Assembly: GCA_024449915.1 (NCBI GenBank)
Contig: JAMZAV010000954.1
Location: 124,001 to 188,000 of the forward strand
DNA from: Sweltsa coloradensis
Taxonomy: Eukaryota > Arthropoda > Insecta > Plecoptera > Chloroperlidae
Length of the DNA: 64,000 nucleotides
Direction: 5' to 3'
Under the pieces are notes generated by a model. That model did not search any database. It worked only from the letters and a program-made list of their open reading frames with translations, and was not told the origin of the DNA. Numbering within the stretch: position 1 is the first letter of the stretch; each line of letters starts with the position of its first letter. A program made the position numbers and the translations under genes. Below are positions 28,955 through 39,611 of this stretch, one piece after another.

Positions 28955-29640
28955 CTAGGCCGCTTCGCAAACGCTTTTTCCAGTCGCGTTGATTGATGAG
29001 CTTTTTATTAAATATTTCTGTCCAATGTTTAAGTTTTTAAGTTGGGATCTCATTACTTTTTCTATGGTTACTTGATATAACTTGTTAATTATATACTTGT
29101 AAAGGCTTATATTAAAACCTTTATTACTATGAATTTTGACCAGCATTTTTAATTTGTTCTTTCAAGAGGCACTAGGCCTACACCACCATAATCTTAATGT
29201 CAATGAAACATATGAACGTTGTAGCCCTACCAGTTTGGTCAGAATCGGCCCAAATGTCACGAAATTATCGTATAATGGACCGGGAAAAAATCTTAAAAGT
29301 ACGATTTCTATGAGAAAATTTCTAAATTTTATATATCCCCATAAAGTTTCATCAAGATCGTAGTAGCCGTTTGCTAAATATCACGAAAATATCTCATTAA
29401 AAATCGAAAAAAGTCGTAAAAGTACGATAATCATAAGAAATATTTGATCGATTGTACCCAAAAACGTGGCAAGTCTAATTCAGAGAATGTGGAAGTCCAA
29501 TCAAATTTTCATCAAGATCGCATATGCCGTTTGCCAGTTCGAGCGCGAACAAACAGACAAAAATACAAAAAAAAAAAAAAAAAATAAAAAAAAAAAAAAC
29601 ATTTGAGCCAAATTTTTTGAGGAGTCAGTCGCTCATCCAA
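28955..29640 (-). mobile_element. Family A Helentron-like repeat inside the hAT
   Basis: Minus orientation: 3' end (CTAGGCCGCTTCGCAAACGC) on the left, preceded by A, and 5' end GCTCATCCAA on the right. It has a long A-rich tract near 29566. A truncated second 3' end (CTAGGAAGCTTCGCAAACGC) follows at 29645-29700. Confidence 0.75.
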
Positions 29641-29786
29641 TTAGACTAGGAAGCTTCGCAAACGCTGTTTTTATCGCGTTGATGGATTATTTGGTTTCAC
29701 CCTCTATGCTACTTCGTTAAAACTAATAAAAACTATATTTTCTAATTTTGCAATATTTTCATGAGCAAGGGTTGGTGGTTGCATCA

Positions 29787-29850
29787 TCTTTATTATTATT
29801 ATGATTATTATGATTATTATTATTATTATTATTACAATTATTATTTACAA
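29787..29850. repeat. (ATT)n microsatellite
   Basis: Imperfect ATT/ATG repeats. Confidence 0.85.
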
Positions 29851-30969
29851 CTAACAAATATTAATTGTTTTGTTCCATAATGAGTAGGGGTCCAGGAAAT
29901 ATATTTTTTTAATTGAAAAATTATGGTCATTAAAATTCAAATTATGCTTTATTTTGCATTTTCGTTACCCATTTTTTAAAACATCACTTCATGTGCCTTT
30001 TCTGTGCGATTAAATTTGGTAAATCTAATAATCAATATTCAGGCATGATTGGTAAAGTCAGATAAAGACACTACAAAACACTGACAAAATGGTTGTTTTA
30101 GTGGAAAACGGTCATTCAATGAATTTTTTGCGTGATTTTTCTGGAATTTATACTAATAAAACGGTTAGCTTTGCTGATTGGGCAGTAAAAAAATGATAAA
30201 AAGCTTTATTTCATGATTTCATACAAAAATGGAAAATTTGTCCTTTTGGTGCGGTTTTAATTTGCATTTTTTAATATCATGAGCCATGAAACCGTATGAA
30301 AAACATGTTTCAGGTATTTTTAAGAAATGTAATTTTTTGCTGATTGCAAAATCCCTGGATCCCTAGTAATGAGTAGTAGTAGTAATGAAGGATGTTAGTC
30401 TATAAGCCTGAGTTATAAAATATATAATTAATTGTACAAAAAACAGTTTTTGTAATTATTTTTAGAAAAAAATCTGTTCGTCATGCTTTTAGTAATGAAT
30501 TTTTAAGAAAGTAACTTAAAAAGTAACTCAGTTACTTCATAAAGTAACTGTAACTGTAACTCAATTACTTTGGCAATAAAGTAACTGTAACTGTAACTGA
30601 ATTACTTTTGCAAGCAAGTAACTGTAACTGTAACTGAATTACTTTACAATAGTAACTTTTACAACACTGCACATTGTGTTATATCTGAAAAGATTTCGTA
30701 CTTCTAGGGGAGAGAACTATGTAAAATCAACATAATTATTATGCAAGAAAAATATTGACGTAGCGAGATAAGAGTTGACCTTGTTTTATAATATGGCAAC
30801 TTCTGCTGAACGTCCAGCTTCCAAGAAATCCAATAAGTTTATATTTTGTACCAATTGAATTACACAATCCACAACACAATATTTGCATATGTATATTGTA
30901 TAATTTTTTGTATTTGGAATAGTGTATTAATTCATTTGTTGGTTCCCCTACAACACTGGACACAACACA

Positions 30970-31345
30970 CACAACACTGGAGAAAAAAATCCGGAATGTT
31001 TTGTTTTTTCTTTTTTTTTCTTTTTTCTGTTTGTATTTTTGTGTGTCTGTTAACACGATTCCGGCTAAACCGAAACTCCAATTGCAATGAATTTATCTGG
31101 AGGCCTTGAAATCTTGAACTTAGAACTGCCACGTTTTTGAGCGCAATTGAAAAATTATTTCTCGCGAAAATCGTAATTTTACGATTTTTTCCGATTTTTT
31201 AAATGTTTTTCTACTTATTTCCCCTACATGCTTTATCCGATTGTAATGACTTTTTCGCAGAACCTTCATTTTATGAATTAATATATTCATGTGAACTTTG
31301 AGCGCAATCGAAAAATTATTTCTCATAAAAATTGCAATTTTACGC
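30970..31345 (+). mobile_element. Family A fragment, 5'-truncated
   Basis: Starts at ACTGGAGAAAAAAATCCGG and continues with the CTACATGCTTTATCCG theme; the 3' end is replaced by the family C repeat. Confidence 0.6.
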
Positions 31346-31352
31346 TTTTTAA

Positions 31353-31795
31353 GCGAGCGAAGCGAGCGTTTCCATTTGACTCTGCCGGAAAAATTAGTCA
31401 CTGGTTTTGTTTTTGTTTTTTTTTTTGTTTGTTTGTTTTTTTGTTTTGTTTGTATGTCTCGCCATAACGTTCGAACGGAGGCTCGGATCGAGTTGATATT
31501 TTCACCATCCGCAAACTTCGTTCTCGATTGAATGCCATTAGTTTGGTGGCAAAATCGTTCAAAAAGTTACAAAGTTACATTAAAGTTAACCGAAAGTTTT
31601 TTTTTCAAACTAAACGGCGACAAAATCTGAGATAGCCAAACCATTTAGAATGTCCGTCCGGTCACGAATATGTTAATTTTATTTTTATCCGATAAGTTGT
31701 GTAGATGGAAATTACATTATAACAAAATTAACGTTGCCATGGCAACGAAAAGACGCGCGAAGTTTCTAATGCACTGCCACCTAGAAGTAATCAAA
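31353..31795 (+). repeat. Family C repeat
   Basis: From AGCGAGCGAAGCGAGCGTTTCC to CACTGCCACCTAGAAGTAATC. It includes a tract of T/G runs and GTTGCCATGGCAACG. A noisy reverse copy is at 12265-12710, and its right-hand 26 bases recur just before the Helitron at 36027. The small ORF 31298-31531 is T-rich and unsupported. Confidence 0.55.
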
Positions 31796-32203
31796 ACACA
31801 TAACAAAAACTTGTAGAAATACAGCCAAACCTTACACACTCAAAAGGAATGAGATCTTAAAAAATGGCCAAGCTCATCTGCCCTTCCACATTTGCGCATT
31901 CTTAATTCATAAACGTACAGTGTCCCATAACAGCATCCTCGAAAAGCTTGGCAAAATAGAATTTGCGATTATTAATTTAAACGTAATAGTTCAACCAAGT
32001 TCTTTTTTCTAATTAATTTAAACGTTATAACATGCAAATTTTATTTTGCCAAGCTTTTCGAGGATGCTGTTTGGGACACTGTACGTTTATGAATTAAGAA
32101 TGCGCAAATGTGGAAGGGCAGATGAGCTTGGCCATTTTTTAAGATCTCATTTCTTTGAGTGTGTAAGGTTTGGCTGTATTTCTACAAGTTTTTGTTATGT
32201 GTG
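31796..32203. mobile_element. Long hairpin, arms of about 170 bp
   Basis: 31796-31966 and 32034-32203 are near-perfect reverse complements (for example GCATCCTCGAAAAGCTTGGC / GCCAAGCTTTTCGAGGATGC) with a 67-bp loop. No ORF beyond what the arms give by chance. Looks like a foldback MITE; no clear target duplication seen. Confidence 0.7.
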
Positions 32204-32649
32204 TGATCTCATTACTTTTTCAAGTTCCATTGTAAAATTATTTGTTGAAATATAATAATTTTATCAAAGTTGATTTAATTTCTATGGTATTAGCAATAAC
32301 AATAGACAATAGGATGTAAAATATCTAGACCCGGATTCATGTACATCCTGGGTATAGGTGATATAACCATGGTATAACGACGGTAAAAGGACTGGACCCC
32401 AATTCTTGAGTTCGTGGGAGATGAGTTGAAAACGCAATTTGAAAACGAAGTCGTTTCGTTTTCGAAGAAATTGGTATTCTTGAACGGTATCGTAGAAAAC
32501 GTCATGGGTTGTGAGTTGAAAGAGTATTGCTGTTATTCACGTGGGGTACGGTTCACGAAATCCAGACACTTTAAAAAGATTTGCGTACCAAAGAGCTCGA
32601 AAACGTTCTATATTTATTCTAGATGGCAGTGCCTTCATAAACGCGGGCC
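32204..32649. other. Unique sequence, no gene called
   Basis: The open frame 32414-32671 lacks an ATG at its stated start and has no recognisable domain. It could be part of an exon but nothing proves it. Confidence 0.35.
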
Positions 32650-33180
32650 AATCGAAAGACGAGTTGCATGAAATGATTTGATTGTTGCAATTATGTAAAC
32701 AAACAGATGAGCACGCTAATATTCGACACCTCGCTTTGACATTGTGTGTAGCAGCAAGCTGACTTTGATCATGGCTAAAAAGAAAAGAATTGTGTATTAT
32801 TTCCGAACATTTTTGTAAATCCTAGGTGGACAATCATACTATTGGTTATCTGAATTAGGCTTTTAGTAATCAAAACTAGTTATTTGTGCGGGAAGTTTGT
32901 CAGAACAATTGGTTGTGCTGGTCTAGGGTTGGCTAGGCTTGTCAAACATGTAATGTAAGTATTTATTTATCTAGTCCTTTAGCCTAATGGAACTTTAGAC
33001 CTACACTGTTGTATTATAAATAATTTTCTACATCTGGGCCTAGGCCAGGGACGGTTCCTGATTTGTTTTATGAGAGTATAATGACACCTTTTCTCGTTCC
33101 ACACAAAGAAGAAAAATTTTTAATGTCCGCCATTTGTTTACGTATCGCACTTTCCCGCCTAACTCTGCTTGTACCGTCAA
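32650..33180. repeat. Diverged duplicate of the 1.2-1.86 kb segment
   Basis: Shares ordered blocks with that segment, including TTGTATTATAAATAATTTTCTACATC and AATGTCCGCCATTTGTTTAC. CCTAGG-rich. Confidence 0.55.
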
Positions 33181-33224
33181 CAAGTGTCAAGTAACTATGG
33201 TTACTTGTTGATTGTATGCCAAGT

Positions 33225-33368
33225 GTTTAAGGCTTATTTTAAAACCTTTATTTGGAAGCCTTCCAACAAACTTTTTCAACTTTTTTTTTCAAAAGAGACT
33301 ATATTTCTATAACCTTAATGTCCATGTAAAATATGAACATTGTAGTCCCACCCGTCTGGTCAGAATCG
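33225..33368 (-). repeat. Family A internal fragment
   Basis: CTTAATGTCCATGTAAAATATGAAC and CCACCCGTCTGGTCAGAATCG are the inner family A blocks. Confidence 0.6.
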
Positions 33369-33386
33369 CGGGCCGACGTATTAGAT

Positions 33387-33432
33387 GTTAGCAGTAGTAG
33401 GCAGTAGTAGGCAGTAGTAGGCAGTAGCTAAC
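33387..33432. repeat. 10-bp tandem repeat
   Basis: GCAGTAGTAG repeated about four times, framed by GTTAGCAG and CAGTAGCTAAC. Confidence 0.8.
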
Positions 33433-33639
33433 ATCCTTAAAGTGATTTTGAGCATGTTTCAAGCCATTTTTTCACCAAGAAGGAATAATCTACCCCAATA
33501 AAATTTGGCATGTGTTGTCAGGTACCTAAATCCCTCGATTGTGATAGTTTTCAAGTTCACATCACGTTACATGACGGCTGGGTAACACCTCGAAATCACC
33601 CCAACTCTGCTTGGTGTATAAGGTGCTTGAGTGTGTAGC

Positions 33640-33685
33640 GCACCGCGGCTTGGCTGCGGCGCCCTAACGGGCACCTAGATACTTT
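33640..33685 (+). other. Possible Helitron-type 3' end (hairpin + CTAG)
   Basis: GCGCCCTAACGGGCACCTAG has a strong GCCC/GGGC hairpin and a CTAG end, but A follows instead of T. It lies just before a Helitron 5' block at 33686. Confidence 0.3.
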
Positions 33686-33775
33686 CGAGGAAGCAGTCTA
33701 TTATTTGTCAACAAAGAGTTTAAATAGTTTTCCCAAGGAGTCAAGGTCCTCTAGATGGCGGTGGATTTTATCCAC
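33686..33775 (+). mobile_element. Second Helitron 5' end
   Basis: TCGAGGAAGCAGTCTATTATT through AGATGGCGGTGGATTTTATCC is a close copy of 36056-36230 without the hAT MITE. It is preceded by T, not A. No 3' end is found before 36056. Confidence 0.65.
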
Positions 33776-35284
33776 AAAGTGATCCATACTTCCTCTATGG
33801 TCGTTTGCCGAGTTTCGATTGTAGGAACTTCAAGGTTCTACTTACCATAGAATTCTGGTTATATATTGTTGGTTATAATATTATTTCGTAATTAGACAAG
33901 TGTGAAGTGATTTTAAATAAGTGATTGCTGCAACTATTGCTTCGGCCTGGTGAGTAGTCCCTAAGTTCGTATTCTGTTCTTAACATAGGCTAGAGTAGGA
34001 TTCAGCCTAGATTGAACGACCTTCAAAGTTGCATTTGTTTAAATCGGCATAACCAACACAGGAAAAATAAATTTGCTTGCATCATTTTTCTACTCCGTGT
34101 GCTGCGTGCGTGTGGCGAGGTGACGAACTAGGTGTATGTCAACAGACCATTCCAAACGTTGGAGGTTATGTTTCATTAGGATACTGTCATCGCGTGTTAT
34201 GTTTTGTCACTGAGTTGTTTTGGATATTAAAATATTATTGGTATTTTATTTTAATCAACACAATTCTATTTGCATAAAAATTGAACTAGGCCCTAGGGCA
34301 AGGATACTATTATACACTTCGTTCTAGCCTAGCCTAGGGCCAGGCCTAGGCCCTAGTCTATGCAATTTCTCTTTGTAGGTTGGGGGGTGAGGGGGGGGGG
34401 GGCAAAAGCCTAGGCCTAGCTTCAATATGCAGCCTAGGCTAGCTAGATCTAGTCCTACATTGATAAAAAAGGGAAATTCTTGTGATATGTGTTCAATTTG
34501 GGGAAACATAGGCCTAGCCTAGGGCTACGCGTAGCCTAGCATCGGCCCAACCCAGGTAGTGTAGCCTAGGGCCTAGGCCTAGTATTTATAGCCCTACCCC
34601 CTAAAAGGAATATTAAAAGTATTTTTTCTAAAAGCCTTAGGTCTATAACCGTGGTCTTGTACGTATTTACTGTTTAGGTACCTAGGCCCTACCTAATTGG
34701 TTGGCTTACTAGACTGTTTTTTTCCCCGCGGGCCCTATTAGTGCAGGCTTAGTGGCAAAGACCTACTTTACTTCAAAGACCTACTCATTACTTAGGCTAG
34801 GCCTACATAACATTAAAATATTATTAATTGATAATTAGTCAAGCCCAGAACTCAGAAGAGCAACCAAGTAAAGAAATTAGTCAGAAACAAGATTAAAACA
34901 GACGACGTAGGCTAGGGCCTATCCATAGACTGATACTACCATGGATACCATAGAGAAATGGATACTAGTATAACCCATAGAGAAATGCCTATCTGTGCTG
35001 TGCAGACGACAGGCCTTTAGTAATACTTTAGCTGATTGTATGAAAGTGGTATTGGGAAGATCGCTCATTGGTCAATAAAATAAAACCATTGTTGTCAACT
35101 GTGAAAACGAATAATGACTTGACATTTGTTTGTTATTTATTACTTTCAATGAATTTGAACGTCCAGATTACATTAAATTAATCTTGTAAACAATAATTTA
35201 GTATTTTTATTTAATAATGCACCGTGTATAATTCAATAATTTTTTTAAAGTACATTTTCAATTAGACCTCCAATTTTGTTCTAG
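33776..35284 (+). other. Possible 5' UTR exon and CCTAGG-rich intron
   Basis: A good splice donor, GGCCTG/GTGAGTAG, is at about 33948. A good acceptor, a T-rich stretch ending TTTTGTTCTAG, is at 35284. Between them lies CCTAGG-rich DNA (34300-34930) with no ORF. The arrangement would make an untranslated first exon joined to the ORF at 35300. Inferred from splice-like signals alone. Confidence 0.3.
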
Positions 35285-35299
35285 TGGTTCACATGAAAA

Positions 35300-35566
35300 A
35301 TGGCCGCCGAACAGTGTCAAAAGGTCATTCAAAGTTGTGTGATTCCTACTCTACATAAGCCACGCTTTCAGGGGCACGTGTTCGCCAATAATCAGATTAT
35401 CATTACATGTTTATCAGAAAGTAAACAAATATCAGAGGGGTTTCAAATAATTGTAAACTCATTGAAATATATTATAGGTTATAGCATGATTATTAAAACC
35501 TATTATCTTTGCCCTAGACAATTTCTTGTAGTGTGTCCAACTGGGCGTAAAAATGATGATTTATAA
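35300..35566 (+). CDS. Candidate host exon / small hypothetical protein (88 aa)
   Basis: The ORF opens with AAAAATGGCC, a good start context, 15 bases after a consensus splice acceptor. The peptide starts MAAEQCQKVIQSCVIPTL, is not low-complexity and has mixed hydrophobic and polar residues. No domain, signal peptide or motif is recognised. It may be a complete small protein, or a coding exon that continues through a donor upstream of the stop. A short out-of-frame ATG lies at 35293. It is the only non-repeat ORF here with both a sensible start and splice context. It lies between two Helitron 5' ends, so capture by a Helitron is possible. Function unknown. Confidence 0.3.
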   Translation: MAAEQCQKVIQSCVIPTLHKPRFQGHVFANNQIIITCLSESKQISEGFQIIVNSLKYIIGYSMIIKTYYLCPRQFLVVCPTGRKNDDL

Positions 35567-36055
35567 TGTATTTATTTGGCTCTTGCGCGTGCCATGCTGC
35601 AGTCAAATTAAAGTCGTAATTAAGTTAAATCGACTAGAGCATTGGAATATTATTTTAGTTAAATTTAATACCTTATTTAATCATTGCAAATAGGTCTTTA
35701 AGCTAGGCCCAGTCTTGGAAAGTATTTTTCGCGTCTTGGGTTTGGTAAATTAACGCCTGCAATCAAAACCCCACCCACAGTTAGAGGCAAACATGTTGTA
35801 GGGGCGTGGAGTAGTGGTACATATTGGCATTGTTACATTTAACAGTTTCACCAGGTTTCGACAGGTTATTAATTACATCATGCTACCATAGAGGTGATAC
35901 TACCATGCTCATATCAATTTAACTAGGCCACAGTTTAAAAGTGTGTAAAACACAAGATTCTTGCGTAAAACAAATGACTGCGTGAAAAGATGCGAGGCAG
36001 AAATGCGAGGTTTCTGGTCACTATGCACTGCCACCTAGAAGTAATCAAAATACTA
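35567..36055. other. Flank of Helitron, no gene
   Basis: AT-rich. The final 30 bases (CACTGCCACCTAGAAGTAATC) repeat the right end of family C. Confidence 0.4.
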
Positions 36056-36111
36056 TCGAGGAAGCAGTGTATTATTTGTTACCAAAGAGGTTAAATAGTT
36101 TTCCCTATGTC

Positions 36112-36186
36112 CAGGGTCCACTAGATACTTATGCTACGCTGCTGTTACCTACCTTACAGCAGCTGTTAGGTATCTAGTGGACCCTG
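36112..36186. mobile_element. 75-bp hAT MITE with 8-bp target duplication
   Basis: CAGGGTCCACTAGATAC at one end and GTATCTAGTGGACCCTG at the other are exact inverted repeats. It is flanked by CCTATGTC on both sides (36104-36111, 36187-36194). The paralogous 5' end at 33686 lacks it, giving the empty site. Confidence 0.9.
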
Positions 36187-36784
36187 CCTATGTCAAGGTC
36201 CTCTAGATGGCGGTGGATTTTATCCACTAGCAACGCTATCCGCACTAACTAACAATGTATACACCAACCCAATGCTGTTAGAATTGGTGAAATAAGGCTA
36301 AATTTCCATATTATTTTCATTTTATTTATTTATTTCAATATGAATCGAATAATTTTGTGTAAAATTTTCTTATATACTGATGGAAAACGCGTAGTAGTAT
36401 CTTGTATTGGTAACTGCGTCGTGTTACGGCCGTAAATATTTGTAACTTAAATAATATTTATAAAAGCCATTTACCGGGAGTTATATTTTTTTACAAAATG
36501 AATAATGATGAATAATTATGTGTTTTTTTAGTACCAAATAGTTCACCAAAACAACCATTTGTTTACCATTTAGTTACAATAATTGGTCATTAACATTTTT
36601 GCTTTAGTTAGCATGGTTTTTACAACCAAACTACTTTTATTTAGATCGCATTTCGCGAGCACACGACAAAGTAAACCTGGTGCTAAGAGACGGTTGGCCG
36701 GTCAGTCAGCTACGCTATTTGTTATTAACCTGAATTTTATCAGGGCTATATTTTAATAACGTTTTTTTCTAATAGTGTTTTACC

Positions 36785-36856
36785 ATGCCTAAAATGGGGA
36801 AAAAATCTTCTGCCGAAAAATCGAAACACCAAAAGGAAGCAAAGGGAAATGGAGAC
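36785..36856 (+). CDS. Possible true N-terminus of the Helitron protein (out of frame)
   Basis: A short frame starting MPKMGKKSSAEKSKHQKEAK, basic like many Helitron N-termini, overlaps the start of the main ORF in another frame. One indel would join them. Equally it may be chance. Confidence 0.3.
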
Positions 36857-39233
36857 TGATGAAGAAAAATGTAAACGACTTAAAACGAATTCGGAACGAA
36901 CAAAAGAAAACTTAAGTCATGAAAGTGAAGAACAAACTCAATCTAGAAGGCTGCTTGCTCAACAGAGAGCAACACATTCACGTACTCATGAAACGCAAGA
37001 ACAAACGCAGACCAGAAAACGGCTCAGCCTGGAACGCGTCACTGCTACCCAAGCAAAAGAAACCCCAGATGAAACTATGACCAGAAGACGGCTCAGCCTG
37101 GAACGCGTCACTGCTACCCGTACTGAAGAAACTCTAGATGAAACTCAGACCAGAAGACGGCTCAGCCTGGAACGCGTCACTGCTACCCGTACTGAAGAAA
37201 CTCTAGATGAAACTCAGACCAGAAGACGGCTCAGCCTGGAACGCGTCACTGCTACCCATGATAAAGAAACTCCAGAACAAACACAACATAGACGACAACT
37301 AAGCTTAGAGAGGGTTACCCAAACTATTGCTAATGAAACCCTAGCTGAAACACAGATCAGAAGACAGCTCAGCTTAAACAGAGTTACACAAACTAACGCA
37401 ACAGAAACCGAAGAAGAAGGTGAAACTAGACGACGCCAATGCCATGCTCAAACCGCATCCCGACGTAGGTCCGAGTCTGGTAATGAGTGCGCAGAACGGC
37501 AACTTCGAGAGACTCAGCGCCACAGAGAGCGCTCATTAAATGACAATGCCGACGCTAAACTCTCTAAATCATTCGCCACATTTTTAGACGAACTCGATTG
37601 GGCTTCATGCATTGTGTGCAAAAGTAAATTCCCCGGACGAAAACAATTTACTTCTGATATTTGCACGTCTTGCCGTAAATCACCTACCATATTTACTGAC
37701 TCTAATCGCATGGACCCAGGCTCCGTACCAGCCGAACTCTCGTGTTTGTCTATGATTGAGACAATGTTGATTGCACGCATTCACTTTGTTGTGTCAGTAT
37801 ACCGAGTGAAAGGCCAGCAGTATAAATATAGTGGCAATGTCATTAATTTTCCTCAAAATGTTACTTCATTTGCTCAAAGACTTCCCAACTCTCTGACCTC
37901 ATTAACATCTGTTATTGTTGTGCGTCGAACATCTGCCGTTAACGACAGTATAGCAGACTTCAACGTGTGTTCTCATCGATTAAGGAAAGCTCTACTGTGG
38001 TTAAAGTCGAATAACAGTTTCTATCAGGGTATCACCATTGATGATGATGAATTGAACAATCTACCAGAGTTAGGAAATGTATATGGGGATTTAGAATACA
38101 TGGAAATAACTACAAGTGACGAAACTGATGACGGCATACTTGAACATGGAAACGTCCCACAGATTTTACCCATCAATCAAGACGAAAGAATTAATAGTGC
38201 CATTCAGCCCGGACCAGTGCCATGGCCTGAAATATCCAATAACCCAATCAATGAGTTTAACACTGATGGCTATATTGTGCAAGCTTTTCCCACGCTCTTC
38301 CCCAATGGCAAATGTGACCTTCGCGATGTATCTAGGTTACATCAAATTAAACCGACACAATATTTTCAATTTTTAATGAAATTCCATGATGGTAGGTTCG
38401 CCAAAGACGTCAGATTCAGATTCTTTGCACTGAACTCGGTGATGCGCTGGAATGCGATTAGCCAGGGAAACGTGTTAGTTCGTAAGACAGAGCTCAGTGG
38501 CAAAACAGCTGGTCAATTGAAAGACATACTAGAGATCAATCCCGGATTAGCCAACCGAGTTATGTTTTTTGCATCATCTCTTAGAATCACGAAGTCTTAT
38601 TGGTTTAAGCGATGTGGGGAGTTAAAAGATATGGTCGAAACACTTGGAGCTCCTACACTATTTTTCACGCTTAGTGCAGCTGACCTACATTGGCCGGAGC
38701 TTTATGACTTACTTGCTCCTGGTGAAGATTTTCAAGAGATGACTCCCTCAGTTGCCACTGCACGTCGCCGAAAACTGTTGTGCGAAAATCCCCTTATCGT
38801 GGCTTGGTTCTTCCAAGAGAGGTCTCAATTCTACGTCAAACAGATTCTCGAGAAAAGGTTCCAAATAATAGACTTTTGGTACCGATATGAATGGCAGCAC
38901 CGAGGAAGTACACACTTACATGGACTTCTTTGGCTCAAAGACTCTCCAAAAGTAGACAACATTGATTTCTCTAACGAAGAACAAATCAATAGCATTGCCA
39001 GTTATTTCCATCCCATCGTCTCCACAGTAAATCCTGGGCTAAATGACCTGCCAGCTCTGATACATCCATGTCAAAAACGCCATTGCGACGGAACAGAAAC
39101 TGATGCCGACTTAATTGAACTTCTCAATAAAGTCCAGAGACATACTCGATGCTCTGATGATTACTGCTTGCGGAAGAAAAAAAAATCCCAAATTAAAAAA
39201 ATGCCGGTTCAACTTTCCATTCAAAATGTGTGA
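36849..39233 (+). CDS. Helitron Rep-like region (open 794-aa frame)
   Basis: Residues 1-215 are charged and repetitive, with 23-residue repeats of the type RRRLSLERVTAT.TEETLDETQT. Residues about 255-285 hold a CxxC..CxxC zinc-binding cluster (CIVCKSKF, CTSCRK). Residues about 460-720 match the Helitron N-terminal / Rep region: AFPTLFPNGKCDL, RFRFFALNSVMRWNAI, PTLFFTLSAADLHWPEL, then the metal-binding HUH-type motif HRGSTHLHGLLWL (His689, His691). The paired catalytic tyrosines are not in this frame but in the next piece. Rep nicks and rejoins single strands during rolling-circle transposition. The frame ends in a TGA just after a poly-A run that has probably shifted it; the expected CRFNFPFK block is readable in frame +1 at 39202. 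Confidence 0.85.
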   Translation: METDEEKCKRLKTNSERTKENLSHESEEQTQSRRLLAQQRATHSRTHETQEQTQTRKRLSLERVTATQAKETPDETMTRRRLSLERVTATRTEETLDETQTRRRLSLERVTATRTEETLDETQTRRRLSLERVTATHDKETPEQTQHRRQLSLERVTQTIANETLAETQIRRQLSLNRVTQTNATETEEEGETRRRQCHAQTASRRRSESGNECAERQLRETQRHRERSLNDNADAKLSKSFATFLDELDWASCIVCKSKFPGRKQFTSDICTSCRKSPTIFTDSNRMDPGSVPAELSCLSMIETMLIARIHFVVSVYRVKGQQYKYSGNVINFPQNVTSFAQRLPNSLTSLTSVIVVRRTSAVNDSIADFNVCSHRLRKALLWLKSNNSFYQGITIDDDELNNLPELGNVYGDLEYMEITTSDETDDGILEHGNVPQILPINQDERINSAIQPGPVPWPEISNNPINEFNTDGYIVQAFPTLFPNGKCDLRDVSRLHQIKPTQYFQFLMKFHDGRFAKDVRFRFFALNSVMRWNAISQGNVLVRKTELSGKTAGQLKDILEINPGLANRVMFFASSLRITKSYWFKRCGELKDMVETLGAPTLFFTLSAADLHWPELYDLLAPGEDFQEMTPSVATARRRKLLCENPLIVAWFFQERSQFYVKQILEKRFQIIDFWYRYEWQHRGSTHLHGLLWLKDSPKVDNIDFSNEEQINSIASYFHPIVSTVNPGLNDLPALIHPCQKRHCDGTETDADLIELLNKVQRHTRCSDDYCLRKKKKSQIKKMPVQLSIQNV
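37020..37290 (+). repeat. 69-bp tandem coding repeats in the Helitron ORF
   Basis: CTCAGCCTGGAACGCGTCAC recurs every 69 bases (37022, 37091, 37160, 37229), encoding 23-residue repeats. The second and third copies are identical, so expansion is recent. Confidence 0.85.
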
Positions 39234-39611
39234 ACATACTCGACTCATCCAGATGTTCTAGAGACTGAGAGGAATGATCCTATTCTCAATAAGTACAACC
39301 GATTCATCATCCAGACTTGGCGAGCAAACATCGACATCCAAGCTGTTTTGTCAAAAGAAGCTGTTATTCAGTACATTGCGAAGTATGCTTCAAAAAGTGA
39401 ACCTCAATCCCAATCTTTCAAAGATCTTCTATCTAACATTCTGCAGACTCAAGTGAAACAACATGACCCAGCAAAACTTGCTGTTCAGAAGTTAATAGTA
39501 CAATCATTAGCTGAAAGGGATATTTCTGCGCAAGAATGTTGCCATTTACTCATGGGTTACCCTCTGTACCATTGTAGCAGAAACTTTTGTTTCTATTTAT
39601 ATCGGTGGTGA
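39234..39611 (+). pseudogene. Helitron Rep-like region, part 2 (two-tyrosine motif)
   Basis: The same frame as 36849-39233 resumes after the TGA: HPDVLETERNDPILNKYN, then KEAVIQYIAKYASK. The two tyrosines spaced by three residues are the Helitron Rep catalytic pair. Then ISAQECCHLLMGYPLYHCSR, the conserved bridge to the helicase. Near 39575 the frame shifts: the expected TFVSIYIGGETWVPL reads in the next frame. Confidence 0.8.

Larger units (their letters stand above)
28534..30669. mobile_element. Non-autonomous hAT element, 2.1 kb
   Basis: It begins CAGTGTTGTAAAGTAACTG and ends GTAACTTTTACAACACTG. It is flanked by a perfect 8-bp duplication CACATTGT (28526-28533 and 30670-30677). CAG..CTG ends, AGTAACT-rich subterminal repeats and an 8-bp duplication are classic for hAT. 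No transposase remains. It has itself been invaded by a family A repeat and an (ATT)n tract. Confidence 0.9.

Noticed and set aside
32414..32671. 85-aa ORF as a gene
   Set aside because: No ATG at its start, no recognised domain, no clear splice context.
38116..38376. Overlapping 86-aa ORF within the Helitron gene
   Set aside because: Shadow frame of the Rep-coding region.
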